A DNA stretch of 64,000 nucleotides from a bacterium (GCA_016124935.1 WGMS01000014.1:1-64000), one strand, 5' to 3'. Shown: positions 1-8,205, counted from the stretch's first letter. The notes: a model not told the origin generated them from the sequence alone. Made by a program: numbers and translations.

Positions 1-1
1 A

Positions 2-41
2 GCGAACGAGGAAGAGGAGATGATCTCTCTTCCTCGTTCGC
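2..41. terminator. Long hairpin at window edge, possible terminator
   Basis: Positions 2-16 (GCGAACGAGGAAGAG) are perfectly complementary to 27-41, giving a 15-bp stem with a 10-nt loop that can pair partly inside. There is no T-run directly after it, so it could be the terminator of a gene outside the window, or an end repeat of the accessory island. The structure is certain, the role is not. Confidence 0.5.
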
Positions 42-173
42 CTGCCTGAAATGACAAAAAGAGAACGAAATTCGGGGCTTGACAGAATCGCCGCCCTCAT
101 GGAAGCACAAAAAGTTTTAAAAGCCTCAAAAGCTTTTGGATCTGCTGATGCAAATTTTTAATGCCCGCTTTCA

Positions 174-215
174 GGCAGAGTTATCTTGTTCAAACCGGGC
201 AGAGTTAACTTGTTC
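174..215. repeat. Two direct 18-bp repeats, insertion-sequence-end-like
   Basis: GGCAGAGTTATCTTGTTC at 174-191 and GGCAGAGTTAACTTGTTC at 198-215 differ at one base and start 24 bp apart. Multiple short direct repeats inside a terminus are typical of IS21-family transposon ends. No transposase is present in the window, so this would be a remnant or the outer end of an element lying to the left. The identification is inference. Confidence 0.45.
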
Positions 216-257
216 GTAACAGTAGTAGATGAGGGCTAAGAGATCGAGCTGTATAAT

Positions 258-527
258 GTGCCCATGAACAAGCAGGCAACTCCAAAACGAAATCTGTTTT
301 ACCGCCTTTGGTGGCTGTGGTGCCTATTGGCCCCTTGCCTTTTCCTCGGTCTGCCTCTCATGATCGCCGGAATTAGTGACTACTACTCGAGACCCACCGA
401 GACCAGCCCGCACATGTTCATCCAAAGCGTGACCTGCCTCCTCTATTACGGACTAGTTCCCGGCGGTCTTCTTGTGGGCGCAGTGGCAATGGTTCGCTCT
501 ATTGCTTCTTACCTGAAGAAATCCTAG
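258..527 (+). CDS. Small two-helix membrane protein, unknown
   Basis: I do not recognise this 89-residue protein. Two hydrophobic stretches (about residues 18-40 and 60-82) flanked by basic residues suggest a small inner-membrane protein with two transmembrane helices. The frame opens with GTG at 258, and an ATG lies two codons downstream at 264, so the true start is uncertain. It converges on the next gene, with a 29-bp tail-to-tail overlap. It lies in the accessory island, so a role tied to the mobile element is possible but not shown. Confidence 0.5.
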   Translation: MPMNKQATPKRNLFYRLWWLWCLLAPCLFLGLPLMIAGISDYYSRPTETSPHMFIQSVTCLLYYGLVPGGLLVGAVAMVRSIASYLKKS

Positions 528-1485
528 AATCGACTTGCTTCATCTGATTCTTCACATTCTCCAAATGGTCTTTGTCGTTAGCGTTGAAAGCGCGAATAAG
601 CGCCTCTGTTCTGGTGTCCGGGTTCTTCCAAAGCTTGGCAATTTCGGCATTCACTGCTGGACTCACATCGCCAATAGCAGGGCGCCCCGCCTCCAAATTC
701 TCAACAACACTGCGAAAGTAGGCTGAAACAAGCCTTGGAGCATTTTCAGGCAGCAATGATTTTCTAAGAGGGTCATCTTTCATGTCCTGTAAATCCGGGT
801 ACTTATTCACAAACCTCTTGATGAGCGATGCCTTCATCTGGGCTGGTCCAATTGTCCAATCTTGTCCAGGAGCCATTTCTCCTTGAGCTTTTACCATTCC
901 GTCCTGCATGTCATCTGATGGCTGGTAAAAGTGCTGCTCATTCCTCAAAACACCTGCTATTAGGCTCTTCTTGACCCCATACTTTTCGAGACCCGATTCT
1001 TTATATGCTCTATCACAAGAGTCGTAGTCCATATGTTCGTCGATGTTGTAGCGGTGGGGGTGCTCAACTTTCCGCACTTCTGACTTGACTGCCTCCTCGA
1101 TAACTTTATTGGCTGCTCCAGCGAGTTTACCAAATGCATCAATATAGTCCTGAATAGGGAGGATTGGAGTAATTGGTCCTCGAATATCGCCTACATTTTG
1201 AGCAAGAACCACCCCATCAGTGGATTCCTTCACCGGACGAGTAGACGCTATCGGTTCGTCCCCGTCTACTATCTGAAATGCTTCAATATCAGCTCGGCCA
1301 GGCACCGGCATACCGCCACAAGAGCCGTCGTGCATCGCCTTCATGTATTCCGTCTTTGCCTGCTTGTGGATCGAATTTTGTTCACTGTCGCCGATGGATT
1401 CATTCTCAGAGACACGATCAGAACTGCGGACATGATCCGCGCTCTTGTCGCTTCCCTCATTCTTTCCATCAATGCTCATGGGCAT
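499..1485 (-). CDS. Lysozyme-fold-like protein (possible peptidoglycan hydrolase)
   Basis: A 328-residue protein without a visible signal peptide. The first ~110 residues are polar and probably disordered. The C-terminal half has the pattern of lysozyme/transglycosylase-like domains: 'LIAGVLRNEQHFY', where the Glu would be catalytic, then 'WTIGPAQMK', resembling the S-x-G-x-x-Q-M/I segment of that fold, then a DP..LL..A helix. It is divergently transcribed from the secreted toxin gene across about 155 bp. Given its place in a toxin island it could act on cell walls, but no partner or secretion signal proves this. The family assignment is by motif only. Confidence 0.5.
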   Translation of the reverse strand: MPMSIDGKNEGSDKSADHVRSSDRVSENESIGDSEQNSIHKQAKTEYMKAMHDGSCGGMPVPGRADIEAFQIVDGDEPIASTRPVKESTDGVVLAQNVGDIRGPITPILPIQDYIDAFGKLAGAANKVIEEAVKSEVRKVEHPHRYNIDEHMDYDSCDRAYKESGLEKYGVKKSLIAGVLRNEQHFYQPSDDMQDGMVKAQGEMAPGQDWTIGPAQMKASLIKRFVNKYPDLQDMKDDPLRKSLLPENAPRLVSAYFRSVVENLEAGRPAIGDVSPAVNAEIAKLWKNPDTRTEALIRAFNANDKDHLENVKNQMKQVDSRISSGKKQ

Positions 1486-1640
1486 ATTATTCCCAAATCA
1501 AATGATTAACTCGTTTTTCGATTGACCTGACTTCAGGCAACAACAGGGATTAGCTCTCTTTCCGTAAAAACCTCCCCTGCTAGGTCATCCATGACTCATA
1601 CATCAGGATCGCAGGCAACCATTGCGATACAATCTCCTGA

Positions 1641-3476
1641 ATGCGATGCCTCTTATACCTTTGTCTGGTATTTCTGCTTCTACTGCCCCCTGGTGTTGCT
1701 ATGGAGGTAGAGGAAGATTATGGTCTATATAGCAACCAGTTCTGGCGAGAAGTCAGGACAGAGCTTCAAAAAGAAGTACAGCCGAAGGTAAACGCTCTAC
1801 TCGCTGGCGGATACAGCTATCCTGTCACGGGTGACAATTACTCCGCCCGTCATAGTTCAGATGATGCCGAATACAACAAGCTCAGAAGTGACGCATTTTG
1901 GGCTAAAGTTGCACAAAGAAAAGAAACAATCGACTTTTACAAGTATAAAGCTCCACCTGGCGACAGAGAATTCGCACTGAGAGCAGTTCTCGAAGAAAAC
2001 ACAAGAGCAAGTTATCGCTCTGCCACTCAAATTGCTCATATCCTGGCTCCCATGGCAGAAGGACATAGCTCGAACAAGTCTATTAATCGCGAAACAACTC
2101 AGGGAGAGATAGAAGACAACATAGCTGTTGCTGAGAATGACCCGAGAACGGCAGAGGCACTCCAACATCTCAAAAGGGCGAACGAGGAACTGAAGCAAGC
2201 CCGATCTCAATTTGTATCTGGCAACTACCAGAGCGGACAAGAGCATCTCAACAACGGTAAAGCTGAGCTAACTAGAGCAAATGAAGCGACTAATAGACTA
2301 AAAGCTCTTGTTGAAGCCGCTATTGCTGCCGGAAACCTAATTGCAAGGGTAGCATCTAAGTCTCGGTCTACTTTCATACCGCCGGTCGCGACCAATGCTC
2401 CGAACTCAAACTATCCTCCGGTAGCACCACCAATAGTTAGGCGAAGCACAATTGCCAATGTAGTTCCCCCTAACAACAACCAGCAAGCAGGTCCCCCACT
2501 AACCGGCTATGAAAATCTGGATAGAAAGTTATCTGAGTACGCTGAAGACCTTCGACAAGAAGCCCGGCGGCAACAGCCTAATCCCTACCTGCAAGCAAGG
2601 GTAGTCCAGAACGTCGACGACAAGTTTACCGGCATCAGACTTGGCCTATCTGAAGCTTTAGATAATATCAGAGACGGTGCAGCAAAAGCCTTCATGACTG
2701 TGGCGAACAAGAGGGCGCAGTTCGACCGTGACCCAGCGGGCACCGCTAATAGTACCCTGATTGCGAGTGTTGAATTCGGTACGCGCTTTGCAAACGAGAC
2801 CATGAAAGCGGTAGATGCAGCTTCAAATGATGCCGCATTCTTCGACAAAATCTTCAAGGAGAGCGTAGTCACTGCATCCCATGAATATTCCCAGAAGACC
2901 CCCTTAGAGCAGGGCAAAGTGATAGGGAATTTCATAGTATGGGATAAACTATTTTCAGGTGCAAGTAAACTAGACTCTGTTTCCGGTAACGCTTTCAACA
3001 GAGCCAAAGAGGCTCTGACACCACACGCACAAAAGATTCAACAAACAGTTCGTCAGGTAGCAACGGCAAGTAAGAGCACTGTAGGGGCGGCCAAGCAGCA
3101 ACTCAACCAGCTTGCTGCTAATCTTGGCGGTCAGCGACAGATGATACCAGCAGGCGCCGGTGGATACGGAAATGTAGCGTACAAGCCGCCTGAATCGTTC
3201 TACTCAGTCCAACAGCCAGGTTCAGCTGGAGGAAGTAAGCTGCCCGGTCACTCAGGCAGTGGGGGAAGTGTTGGTTTAAGCTCTGGAATCAAAACTGGCA
3301 CAGGTTTCGGCAATGTTATAGTTGATGACTCTCCCATTGCTCGCGGAATACTCAAAGGCCAGAGACCTTCTCAGGGGTTAAAGTGGCCTGCGGAGTGGAG
3401 GAAACCAAAGAAGGGTGATTTCTTCTCAAGCAACGGCAAGCTCTACTTCAAACCAGACGAGCAGTTCAGGAAGTGA
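1641..3476 (+). CDS. Secreted polymorphic toxin, N-terminal carrier part
   Basis: A 611-residue protein beginning with a clear Sec signal peptide (basic start, then a Leu-rich core ending near Ala20). The middle is helical and rich in Gln, Asn and Ala, with a Pro/Asn-rich linker at about 245-290 and a Gly/Ser-rich linker near 510-560, a layout usual for carriers of C-terminal toxin domains. The frame stops at TGA (3474-3476), but the same frame continues open for 113 more codons. That extension encodes a nuclease-like domain and ends on the start of an immunity gene. The carrier is therefore probably the front part of a ~725-residue toxin interrupted by one stop codon. No trafficking domain such as RHS, LXG or a two-partner-secretion domain is recognisable. 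Confidence 0.7.
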   Translation: MRCLLYLCLVFLLLLPPGVAMEVEEDYGLYSNQFWREVRTELQKEVQPKVNALLAGGYSYPVTGDNYSARHSSDDAEYNKLRSDAFWAKVAQRKETIDFYKYKAPPGDREFALRAVLEENTRASYRSATQIAHILAPMAEGHSSNKSINRETTQGEIEDNIAVAENDPRTAEALQHLKRANEELKQARSQFVSGNYQSGQEHLNNGKAELTRANEATNRLKALVEAAIAAGNLIARVASKSRSTFIPPVATNAPNSNYPPVAPPIVRRSTIANVVPPNNNQQAGPPLTGYENLDRKLSEYAEDLRQEARRQQPNPYLQARVVQNVDDKFTGIRLGLSEALDNIRDGAAKAFMTVANKRAQFDRDPAGTANSTLIASVEFGTRFANETMKAVDAASNDAAFFDKIFKESVVTASHEYSQKTPLEQGKVIGNFIVWDKLFSGASKLDSVSGNAFNRAKEALTPHAQKIQQTVRQVATASKSTVGAAKQQLNQLAANLGGQRQMIPAGAGGYGNVAYKPPESFYSVQQPGSAGGSKLPGHSGSGGSVGLSSGIKTGTGFGNVIVDDSPIARGILKGQRPSQGLKWPAEWRKPKKGDFFSSNGKLYFKPDEQFRK

Positions 3477-3818
3477 CTTAAACTCAAACCGGATGATGTA
3501 GTACCTTACACAGAAAAGGGGGTTCCAGATTTTATTCAGTGGACGCCGGATAAACAAGTCCATCAATATAAGGGCACACTAACCGGATTCTCTATTCAGG
3601 ACGCTAACTTACTTGCTGGCAAATTAGCGTCAGAGAATTGGCATGGATTGAAAACACAAGTGGACGTCTTGGAAGAGTTCAAAAGAATGAAGGTTACAGT
3701 TCATCATTTCGATGTTGCACCAGACGGAACTCATCGGCTTCAATTAGTTGATTCTTTTATACACAACGAAATCAGGCATACAGGAACAGCAAAAATGATC
3801 AAGGACGGATTGTATTAG
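3477..3818 (+). pseudogene. WHH-type HNH/ENDO VII nuclease toxin tip, behind an in-frame TGA
   Basis: This 113-codon stretch is open in the same frame as the preceding carrier and ends in TAG at 3816-3818. It shows the layout of the WHH family of HNH/Endonuclease VII toxins: 'GVPDF', then 'F-S-I-Q-D-A-N', then 'TVHHF', then 'LQLVDSFIHNEIRHTG'. The usual Trp of the WHH triad is Val here, while the paired His and the later His residues are kept. The TAG overlaps by one base the GTG start of the SUKH immunity gene, the coupling expected of a live toxin-immunity pair. As written, no start codon serves this stretch, so it is either inactivated by a nonsense mutation, expressed by readthrough of TGA followed by C, or affected by a sequencing error. 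Confidence 0.7.
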
Positions 3819-4357
3819 TGGATCTCAACAAGTTAGGTTTTAAGCCGATCTACAACAGATATCATCCAGTTGGGGAATCTGAATTGACTGCGCTAGAAGA
3901 TTTTAAAGGCTTTGCGCTGCCTCCCGATTACAGAGAGTTTGTAAGCAAGTTTGGCTGGTCAACTTTCTCGCCCAACGTCTATGTCAAAAGCATTGAGCCG
4001 CCGCCAGCAGACTTTACTGATGAAGATGTCATCGGCATTGAGAAGTTCTACGGTGGGGACCTGGACGGATACGGCCTTCTGAGTGTCGCGAATTCAACTT
4101 TTTGCGAGAGTATGCCACCAGCAACTATACCCATAGCGAGCAGCTACGGGGGAAGTCAGTTCATATTGGGTCTGGGCGATAAGGATCTAAACAAAGTATA
4201 TTTTTGGAGTTTTGAAGGTTGGCCAGACCCAGATGACTATCTTGATGAAGGCCTAGAAGTACCAGATGACTGGCAGTACAGAAACCTAACCCTAGTCGCG
4301 GAATCTTTCACGGACTTTCTTAATCGCCTCGTTCCGAATCAGCGTGATGGAACCTGA
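3818..4357 (+). CDS. SMI1/KNR4 (SUKH) family immunity protein
   Basis: A 179-residue cytosolic protein with SUKH features: an early 'L-x-x-F-K-G-F-A-L-P-P-D-Y-R-E-F' helix-loop, a central aromatic/acidic segment and a C-terminal 'F-x-D-F-L-N' helix. SUKH proteins bind and neutralise nuclease toxins of polymorphic toxin systems. The GTG start overlaps the TAG stop of the WHH nuclease frame by one base (TAGTG), which implies translational coupling and identifies the toxin it protects against. The frame itself is intact. It would still be selected if the toxin is active in siblings or is expressed by readthrough. Confidence 0.8.
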   Translation: MDLNKLGFKPIYNRYHPVGESELTALEDFKGFALPPDYREFVSKFGWSTFSPNVYVKSIEPPPADFTDEDVIGIEKFYGGDLDGYGLLSVANSTFCESMPPATIPIASSYGGSQFILGLGDKDLNKVYFWSFEGWPDPDDYLDEGLEVPDDWQYRNLTLVAESFTDFLNRLVPNQRDGT

Positions 4358-4499
4358 TCAGGTACGGTAACGCAGGTATGAATAGAAAGAGGCCCAGGAA
4401 GTCCCCCTGGCACTCAAATGTTGCCAAGATCACTCGCGGAGTGATAGGAAATTCTCGACAGGTGAGGTATGATCCGGCGCCGGTTTCGGAGTCATCGAT

Positions 4500-5228
4500 A
4501 TGTGTGCCCTGCCTCTTTTGCTTGCCTTGGTGCTTGTCTTTCAATTGTGCGTTGGTCCAATTCTTGGACAGGAAGTCCAGCAACTAGAGATCGCGGATGA
4601 CGTACAGGTTCAACAACCAGTACGAATGCCGCTTCGAGCGATCATGTGCGCACTAGAAATTAAGACCTTCGGTAAAGCTAAAAGGAACAAAGGGCTACTG
4701 TATCGGATTAACCACCTTGAGAAGAAGGTCTTCGGAAGCGCTGACTATATCCAGAAAGAGAAATCACTAGATGTTCGCATTAGTGATCTCGTGGAGAAGG
4801 TCAAACCATCTCAAGATCAATTCGATCAGGGATTCAAAATCTGCCAGGATAGGATATTCGAAGAGTCCCAGCCGAATTGGTTCACCCAGCCACCAGAAGT
4901 CGAGTGGATGAATAAGCTCGGTCGTGGCATTAAAAGAAGCGGCGCAATGGCTAGAGAAACAGCCGGTTCTACAGGTAAAATGTTGACCTCACCAGAATTT
5001 ATAACACTTGTCGGTGCCGCTGCCGCTATAGTGGGTGCCTATTATCTTGGAAAAGCCCTGAACAAGGGAGGTGGCGGTGGCTACTATTCTGGAGGATATG
5101 AGCATGGTTGTTCAGGACAATCGGCCTGCCAATACTGCACAAACTGCAAGTACTGCCGATGGTGCAACAGCGGGACAACAAGTTATTGCGGAGTCTGGTA
5201 CAGCTATCGAGGATACGCAATTCCGTAA
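4500..5228 (+). CDS. Secreted protein with helical LE..FG motif and Cys-rich tail
   Basis: A 242-residue protein with a Sec signal peptide (Leu/Val-rich, ending at 'ILGQ'). Residues about 50-100 contain two linked motifs, 'LEIKTFG' and 'LEKKVFG', in a helical arrangement. Residues ~165-185 are an Ala/Gly hydrophobic stretch ('LVGAAAAIVGAYYLG'), perhaps a membrane or glycine-zipper segment. The tail is Gly/Tyr-rich and has seven Cys between about 205 and 231 in a C-x(5)-C-x2-C-x2-C-x2-C-x2-C-x8-C pattern, suggesting metal binding or disulfides. The function is unknown. The reading frame continues after the TAA with coding-like sequence, so the natural product may once have been longer. Confidence 0.6.
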   Translation: MCALPLLLALVLVFQLCVGPILGQEVQQLEIADDVQVQQPVRMPLRAIMCALEIKTFGKAKRNKGLLYRINHLEKKVFGSADYIQKEKSLDVRISDLVEKVKPSQDQFDQGFKICQDRIFEESQPNWFTQPPEVEWMNKLGRGIKRSGAMARETAGSTGKMLTSPEFITLVGAAAAIVGAYYLGKALNKGGGGGYYSGGYEHGCSGQSACQYCTNCKYCRWCNSGTTSYCGVWYSYRGYAIP

Positions 5229-5442
5229 AACTGGTCCAAGTCGGCTTATGGCTATCTCAGAAAAGTTCGTGTTGCAATCGACGAAAAGCAATAGCAGCAG
5301 AGGTTGAAAGCCTTTATGCATGATGCTGGAATTGAGTCGATAGAGTCAGTCAAGCCAGACCCCCTATTAGAGTGGATGCCTCTAACTCCGAAGAAGGTGT
5401 TTTCAGAGAGCACAGCAATCGGACTCACATTTAATTTCTAAA
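5229..5442 (+). pseudogene. Possible decayed continuation of the preceding gene
   Basis: The frame of the preceding gene continues past its TAA (5226-5228) for 21 codons to TAG at 5292-5294, then for 49 more codons to TAA at 5440-5442. The peptides look protein-like (for example 'PLLEWMPLTPKKVF'). Two stop codons in an otherwise open frame suggest decay. Chance is possible at this length, and there is no recognised family. Confidence 0.25.
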
Positions 5443-5554
5443 CAAACGAGTTTACCGGTACGGAACGGGGGACTAATCCCGTCATGCTCTTCTTGTTTAC
5501 CTCACAGTGCTGATAAGGGATAATCTTTTCCAGTATCAGGGCATCTAGATATCT

Positions 5555-6211
5555 GTGGACAAAAAATCTCTATCCGAACGGGACATCTGTACAAAATTCA
5601 TCACTCCAGCCATCGAGAAAGCTGGATGGAACATCCATGAGCAGGTCCGAGAGGAAGTCCCTCTCACCGCCGGAAGGATCAGCGTCCGAGGCAACTTTTA
5701 TACCCGTGGAAAAGCTTTGCGAGCAGACTACATTCTCTCCTACAAGCCTCACATCCCCATCGTTGTCATAGAAGCGAAGGACAACAAACACCGAGTCGGT
5801 GACGGCATGCAGCAGGCCATTCAATATGCTGAAACCCTCGACATTCCATTCATATTCACATCCAATGGCGATAGCTTCCTCTTTCGCGACAAGACCGGCG
5901 AGTCCGACAATCTTGAGCAGGAGATTGCCCTAGAAGACTTTCCCTCACCAGAAGACCTTTGGAGAAAATACTGCCTCTGGAAGAATATCGACGATGAACT
6001 AGAAGATGCGATCAGCACCCCATATTATCGGCTAGACGGCGACAGAAAGCCCCGATACTACCAAACCATCGCTATCAATAGAGCGGTAGAAGCGATAGCC
6101 AGAGGCCAGGACAGAGTCCTCCTTGTAATGGCGACCGGCACCGGCAAGACCTTCCTCCTCTCGGAGCACAAGGGTGAGGCAGGGGAGAGGCAAGAAATAC
6201 CCGTTTGTTGA
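5555..6211 (+). pseudogene. hsdR: Truncated type I restriction endonuclease subunit R
   Basis: The 218 residues match the start of HsdR, the ATP-dependent translocase/nuclease subunit of type I restriction systems. Residues ~1-150 are the HSDR_N nuclease domain with a PD-(D/E)xK core ('ADYIL' then 'VVIEAKD'). Residues ~165-200 begin the helicase domain, with 'YYQTIAI' and a Walker A 'MATGTGKTF'. Similarity ends right after Walker A and is replaced by 'LLSEHKGEAGERQ' and a stop. Full HsdR proteins are roughly 800-1100 residues, so the helicase motor is lost and restriction is impossible. No hsdM or hsdS is nearby. The break lies just before the 3' end of a tRNA gene, so it probably marks the island boundary. 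Confidence 0.8.
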
Positions 6212-6217
6212 AAGATT

Positions 6218-6291
6218 CCTGCCCGCGAGGATTCGAACCTCGGACCTCATGGTTCGTAGCCATGCACTCTATCCAGCTGAGCTACGGGCAG
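6218..6291 (-). tRNA. tRNA-Arg (anticodon ACG)
   Basis: The reverse complement folds into a cloverleaf: acceptor CTGCCCG pairs with CGGGCAG, anticodon stem CATGG/CCATG holds loop CTACGAA (anticodon ACG), and T stem CGAGG/CCTCG holds TTCGAAT. The discriminator is G and CCA is not encoded. Anticodon ACG (inosine after editing) reads CGU/CGC/CGA. The 3' end faces the truncated hsdR and the accessory island, the usual orientation for integration into a tRNA 3' end. Confidence 0.95.
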
Positions 6292-6712
6292 ATGTCCATT
6301 GGATATGCGCTGAAGACAATCACCCTCGGGCGCACATCTATAAGTTTTAGAATCTTACCACAGCTCCACCCCCGCACGGCAAAACCCCTGCCCAGTGTGA
6401 ACCCGTGTTGCAGCCGCCCCGCCCCGCGCCCCATCTCACCACGACACGCCGTGCCTCCCGCCGCACCCCACCGCCTCATAAACCCCGTTACATCTTTACC
6501 GATTGCTAAGCAAATCCCGACCCACAAAAATTTCATCTCATGACATCCCGATCTCATCAAATCCAGGCTACTGCTTAGAAACCGCGCTCCTACAGCCGGT
6601 CGTATATAGAAAAGCTTTCTAATCTTACGTTTCAGCCATTGAGAATCCGTCTTTACTACCGCATAATTTGCCAGTCTGAAAACTGCGATTCCAGATAGTT
6701 GGAGGTCCACAC
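6292..6712. other. Intergenic region without a recognised feature
   Basis: About 420 bp between tRNA-Arg and the next gene. It begins with a C/G-rich stretch (about 6360-6470) and then becomes AT-rich. Open frames here have no start context or family resemblance. It should hold the tRNA promoter (minus strand) and that of the next gene (plus strand), but I see no convincing -35/-10 pair. Confidence 0.5.
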
Positions 6713-7015
6713 ATGACAGATCGGCTTAAGCCCACCGATCCGCCCACAACCCCCGCTGTCGCCGGCATATCCGACGGCGCCGTCAGCCCCCACGAGGTGC
6801 TCGACTTCACGCCGACTGCCAAACCCGCCGACACCGTCGTTCCTGATGCCGCCGGCGTGCTTTCTTTCGCCCCTGCGGTGGACATCACCAGCGGTCCCAT
6901 CATCATCGACGAAGATGAGCTCGCCCGCGACTTTTCCTCGGCGTTCCATATTGCAGCAGGCAAGCGCGATTCGCAGGAATTCCCCATTCCCGACCTATAT
7001 AAAGATCACGAGTAG
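6713..7015 (+). CDS. Small acidic, Pro-rich hypothetical protein
   Basis: A 100-residue protein with no recognised family. The first half is rich in Pro, Thr, Ala and Asp and is probably disordered. The second half has a hydrophobic-acidic segment 'GPIIIDEDELARDF' and a short amphipathic helix. There is no signal peptide or membrane segment. The start is well supported: GGAGG at 6701-6705 sits 7 bp before the ATG. It stands alone between the tRNA and two minus-strand membrane genes. Confidence 0.6.
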   Translation: MTDRLKPTDPPTTPAVAGISDGAVSPHEVLDFTPTAKPADTVVPDAAGVLSFAPAVDITSGPIIIDEDELARDFSSAFHIAAGKRDSQEFPIPDLYKDHE

Positions 7016-7093
7016 CGCCTGGCGGCGAATGAGCTGATTGCGATGATTGCTATGATTGCGCCGTTTAATCCCGTTCTTTAAACGAAAGCGCTC

Positions 7094-7423
7094 TCAACTC
7101 GCCCGTCCCATCCCCAGGTAGAACCCGAGAATGCCCACAAGGATGCTGACGTGCAGCATCACCTCGGACAGGTTCGTGCTTTTCACGAATTTGTGCTCGA
7201 TGCTCCGCAGCAGTCGTATCTCGTACTTCAGCGCCAGCATAAACACCGCTAACAGGGCGGCGGATGCGATGGCTAGAAAGAAAATAAGGCAGTTGATGTA
7301 GGGAAAAAAGATCGTACTTACAAAGCCCGCGCCCAAAAGCAGCAGAGAGAACAGGAATAAGAAAGCGAATCCCCAGGCTATTAATTGAATCCTCAAGGTT
7401 CGCAGTATAAATCTCAGCAACAT
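7094..7423 (-). CDS. Small membrane protein, paralogue of its neighbour
   Basis: A 109-residue integral membrane protein with about three transmembrane helices (residues ~12-38, 42-66, 85-106) and an N-terminal basic 'RFILRTLRIQL'. It shares the start pattern (M-L-x-R-F-x-x-R-T-x-x-I-Q-L), length and C-terminal 'SEVMLHVSILVGILGFYLG' layout with the next upstream gene ('AEIMVHSMMLLGGLGLILG'), so the two are tandem duplicates that have diverged strongly. The function is unknown. Confidence 0.6.
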   Translation of the reverse strand: MLLRFILRTLRIQLIAWGFAFLFLFSLLLLGAGFVSTIFFPYINCLIFFLAIASAALLAVFMLALKYEIRLLRSIEHKFVKSTNLSEVMLHVSILVGILGFYLGMGRAS

Positions 7424-7487
7424 CGTTCTTTTTCTCTATTCGTCGTCGGATCTGCGGCAGTCGGTCCCGTCACCGTCAGCGCCATCG

Positions 7488-7820
7488 CTACTTCAAGGCC
7501 CCCAGAATAAGACCCAGACCCCCGAGCAGCATCATGGAATGAACCATAATCTCAGCATAGCTCATCTTAGGAAGTCGGCATTTCCCTGTCGGTGTTTTCA
7601 GTGCAGCATATTCCAACACAAAAGAGGTCGAAAAGATGATGGCGCCGAAGGCGATCAAGGGCAGCCAGGAGAACTGCTGCGAGGACACCAGCGCGAACAG
7701 CGCTTCCAACGTTTTTGTCAGGCATAGAAGCACCGCCGCTATCCAGGCTGCGCACAGCGCAAGTACCGCCCATATCACCAGCTGTATCTTAAAAGTCCGT
7801 CTTGCGAATCTCTGCAACAT
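7488..7820 (-). CDS. Small membrane protein, tandem paralogue
   Basis: A 110-residue membrane protein with about three helices and an N-terminal basic segment. It lies 64 bp upstream of its paralogue on the same strand, so they are probably co-transcribed. The conserved C-terminal helix with small residues ('MMLLGGLGLILG') could mediate helix packing. No family is recognised. The sequence around the start has weak ribosome-binding character, and the ATG at 7820 is the only good start. Confidence 0.6.
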   Translation of the reverse strand: MLQRFARRTFKIQLVIWAVLALCAAWIAAVLLCLTKTLEALFALVSSQQFSWLPLIAFGAIIFSTSFVLEYAALKTPTGKCRLPKMSYAEIMVHSMMLLGGLGLILGALK

Positions 7821-7901
7821 AGCTTCCGTTTTCTCCTCCGATCAAGCACCGGGTTAATCCTGTTATCGCCGCACCCCCGGCTCTGTTACATTTAAGATGC
7901 C

Positions 7902-8205
7902 ATGCTGAGACGACTACTCATCATTCATCTTCTCCTGACCCTCGCCATCTGGGTGCTGCCCATACCGGGCAAGTCCATGGTGAGCGGAATCTGCTTTAAT
8001 GGAAGTATGAAAGCCATGGGCGCGGAGAAGGCTAAAGTTCATCGCATCGGTGCCCTTTTGCCAGGCGTTCGCGGACGCGGGTCCGCTGGGTATCCGGCTG
8101 TTGGGCATGGTCTATCACCCTCTCCCGCCGTCAGGCTTCACAGTGGGAACTACATTTACCAGTTTACGCCTGCTGCCGCCCCCGGGCTCGCCCGACCAAC
8201 AGTAG
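7902..8205 (+). pseudogene. Small secreted-protein gene, possibly frameshifted
   Basis: The ATG at 7902 opens a frame with a signal-peptide-like start (two Arg, then a Leu/Ile-rich core ending near 'PIPGKSM'). After about residue 40 this frame becomes low-quality (Gly/Arg-rich). In the +1 frame a protein-like segment ('FIASVPFCQAF', 'LGIRLLGMVYHPLPPSGF') runs from about 8011 to TAG at 8203-8205. This suggests one reading-frame shift near 8010-8030 in a ~100-residue secreted protein. The unshifted frame would end at 8210. No family is recognised. Confidence 0.35.

Noticed and set aside
3474..3476. TGA read as tryptophan (alternative genetic code)
   Set aside because: Several intact genes in the window (for example those ending at 4357, 45239, 48391 and 58376) use TGA as their terminal stop.
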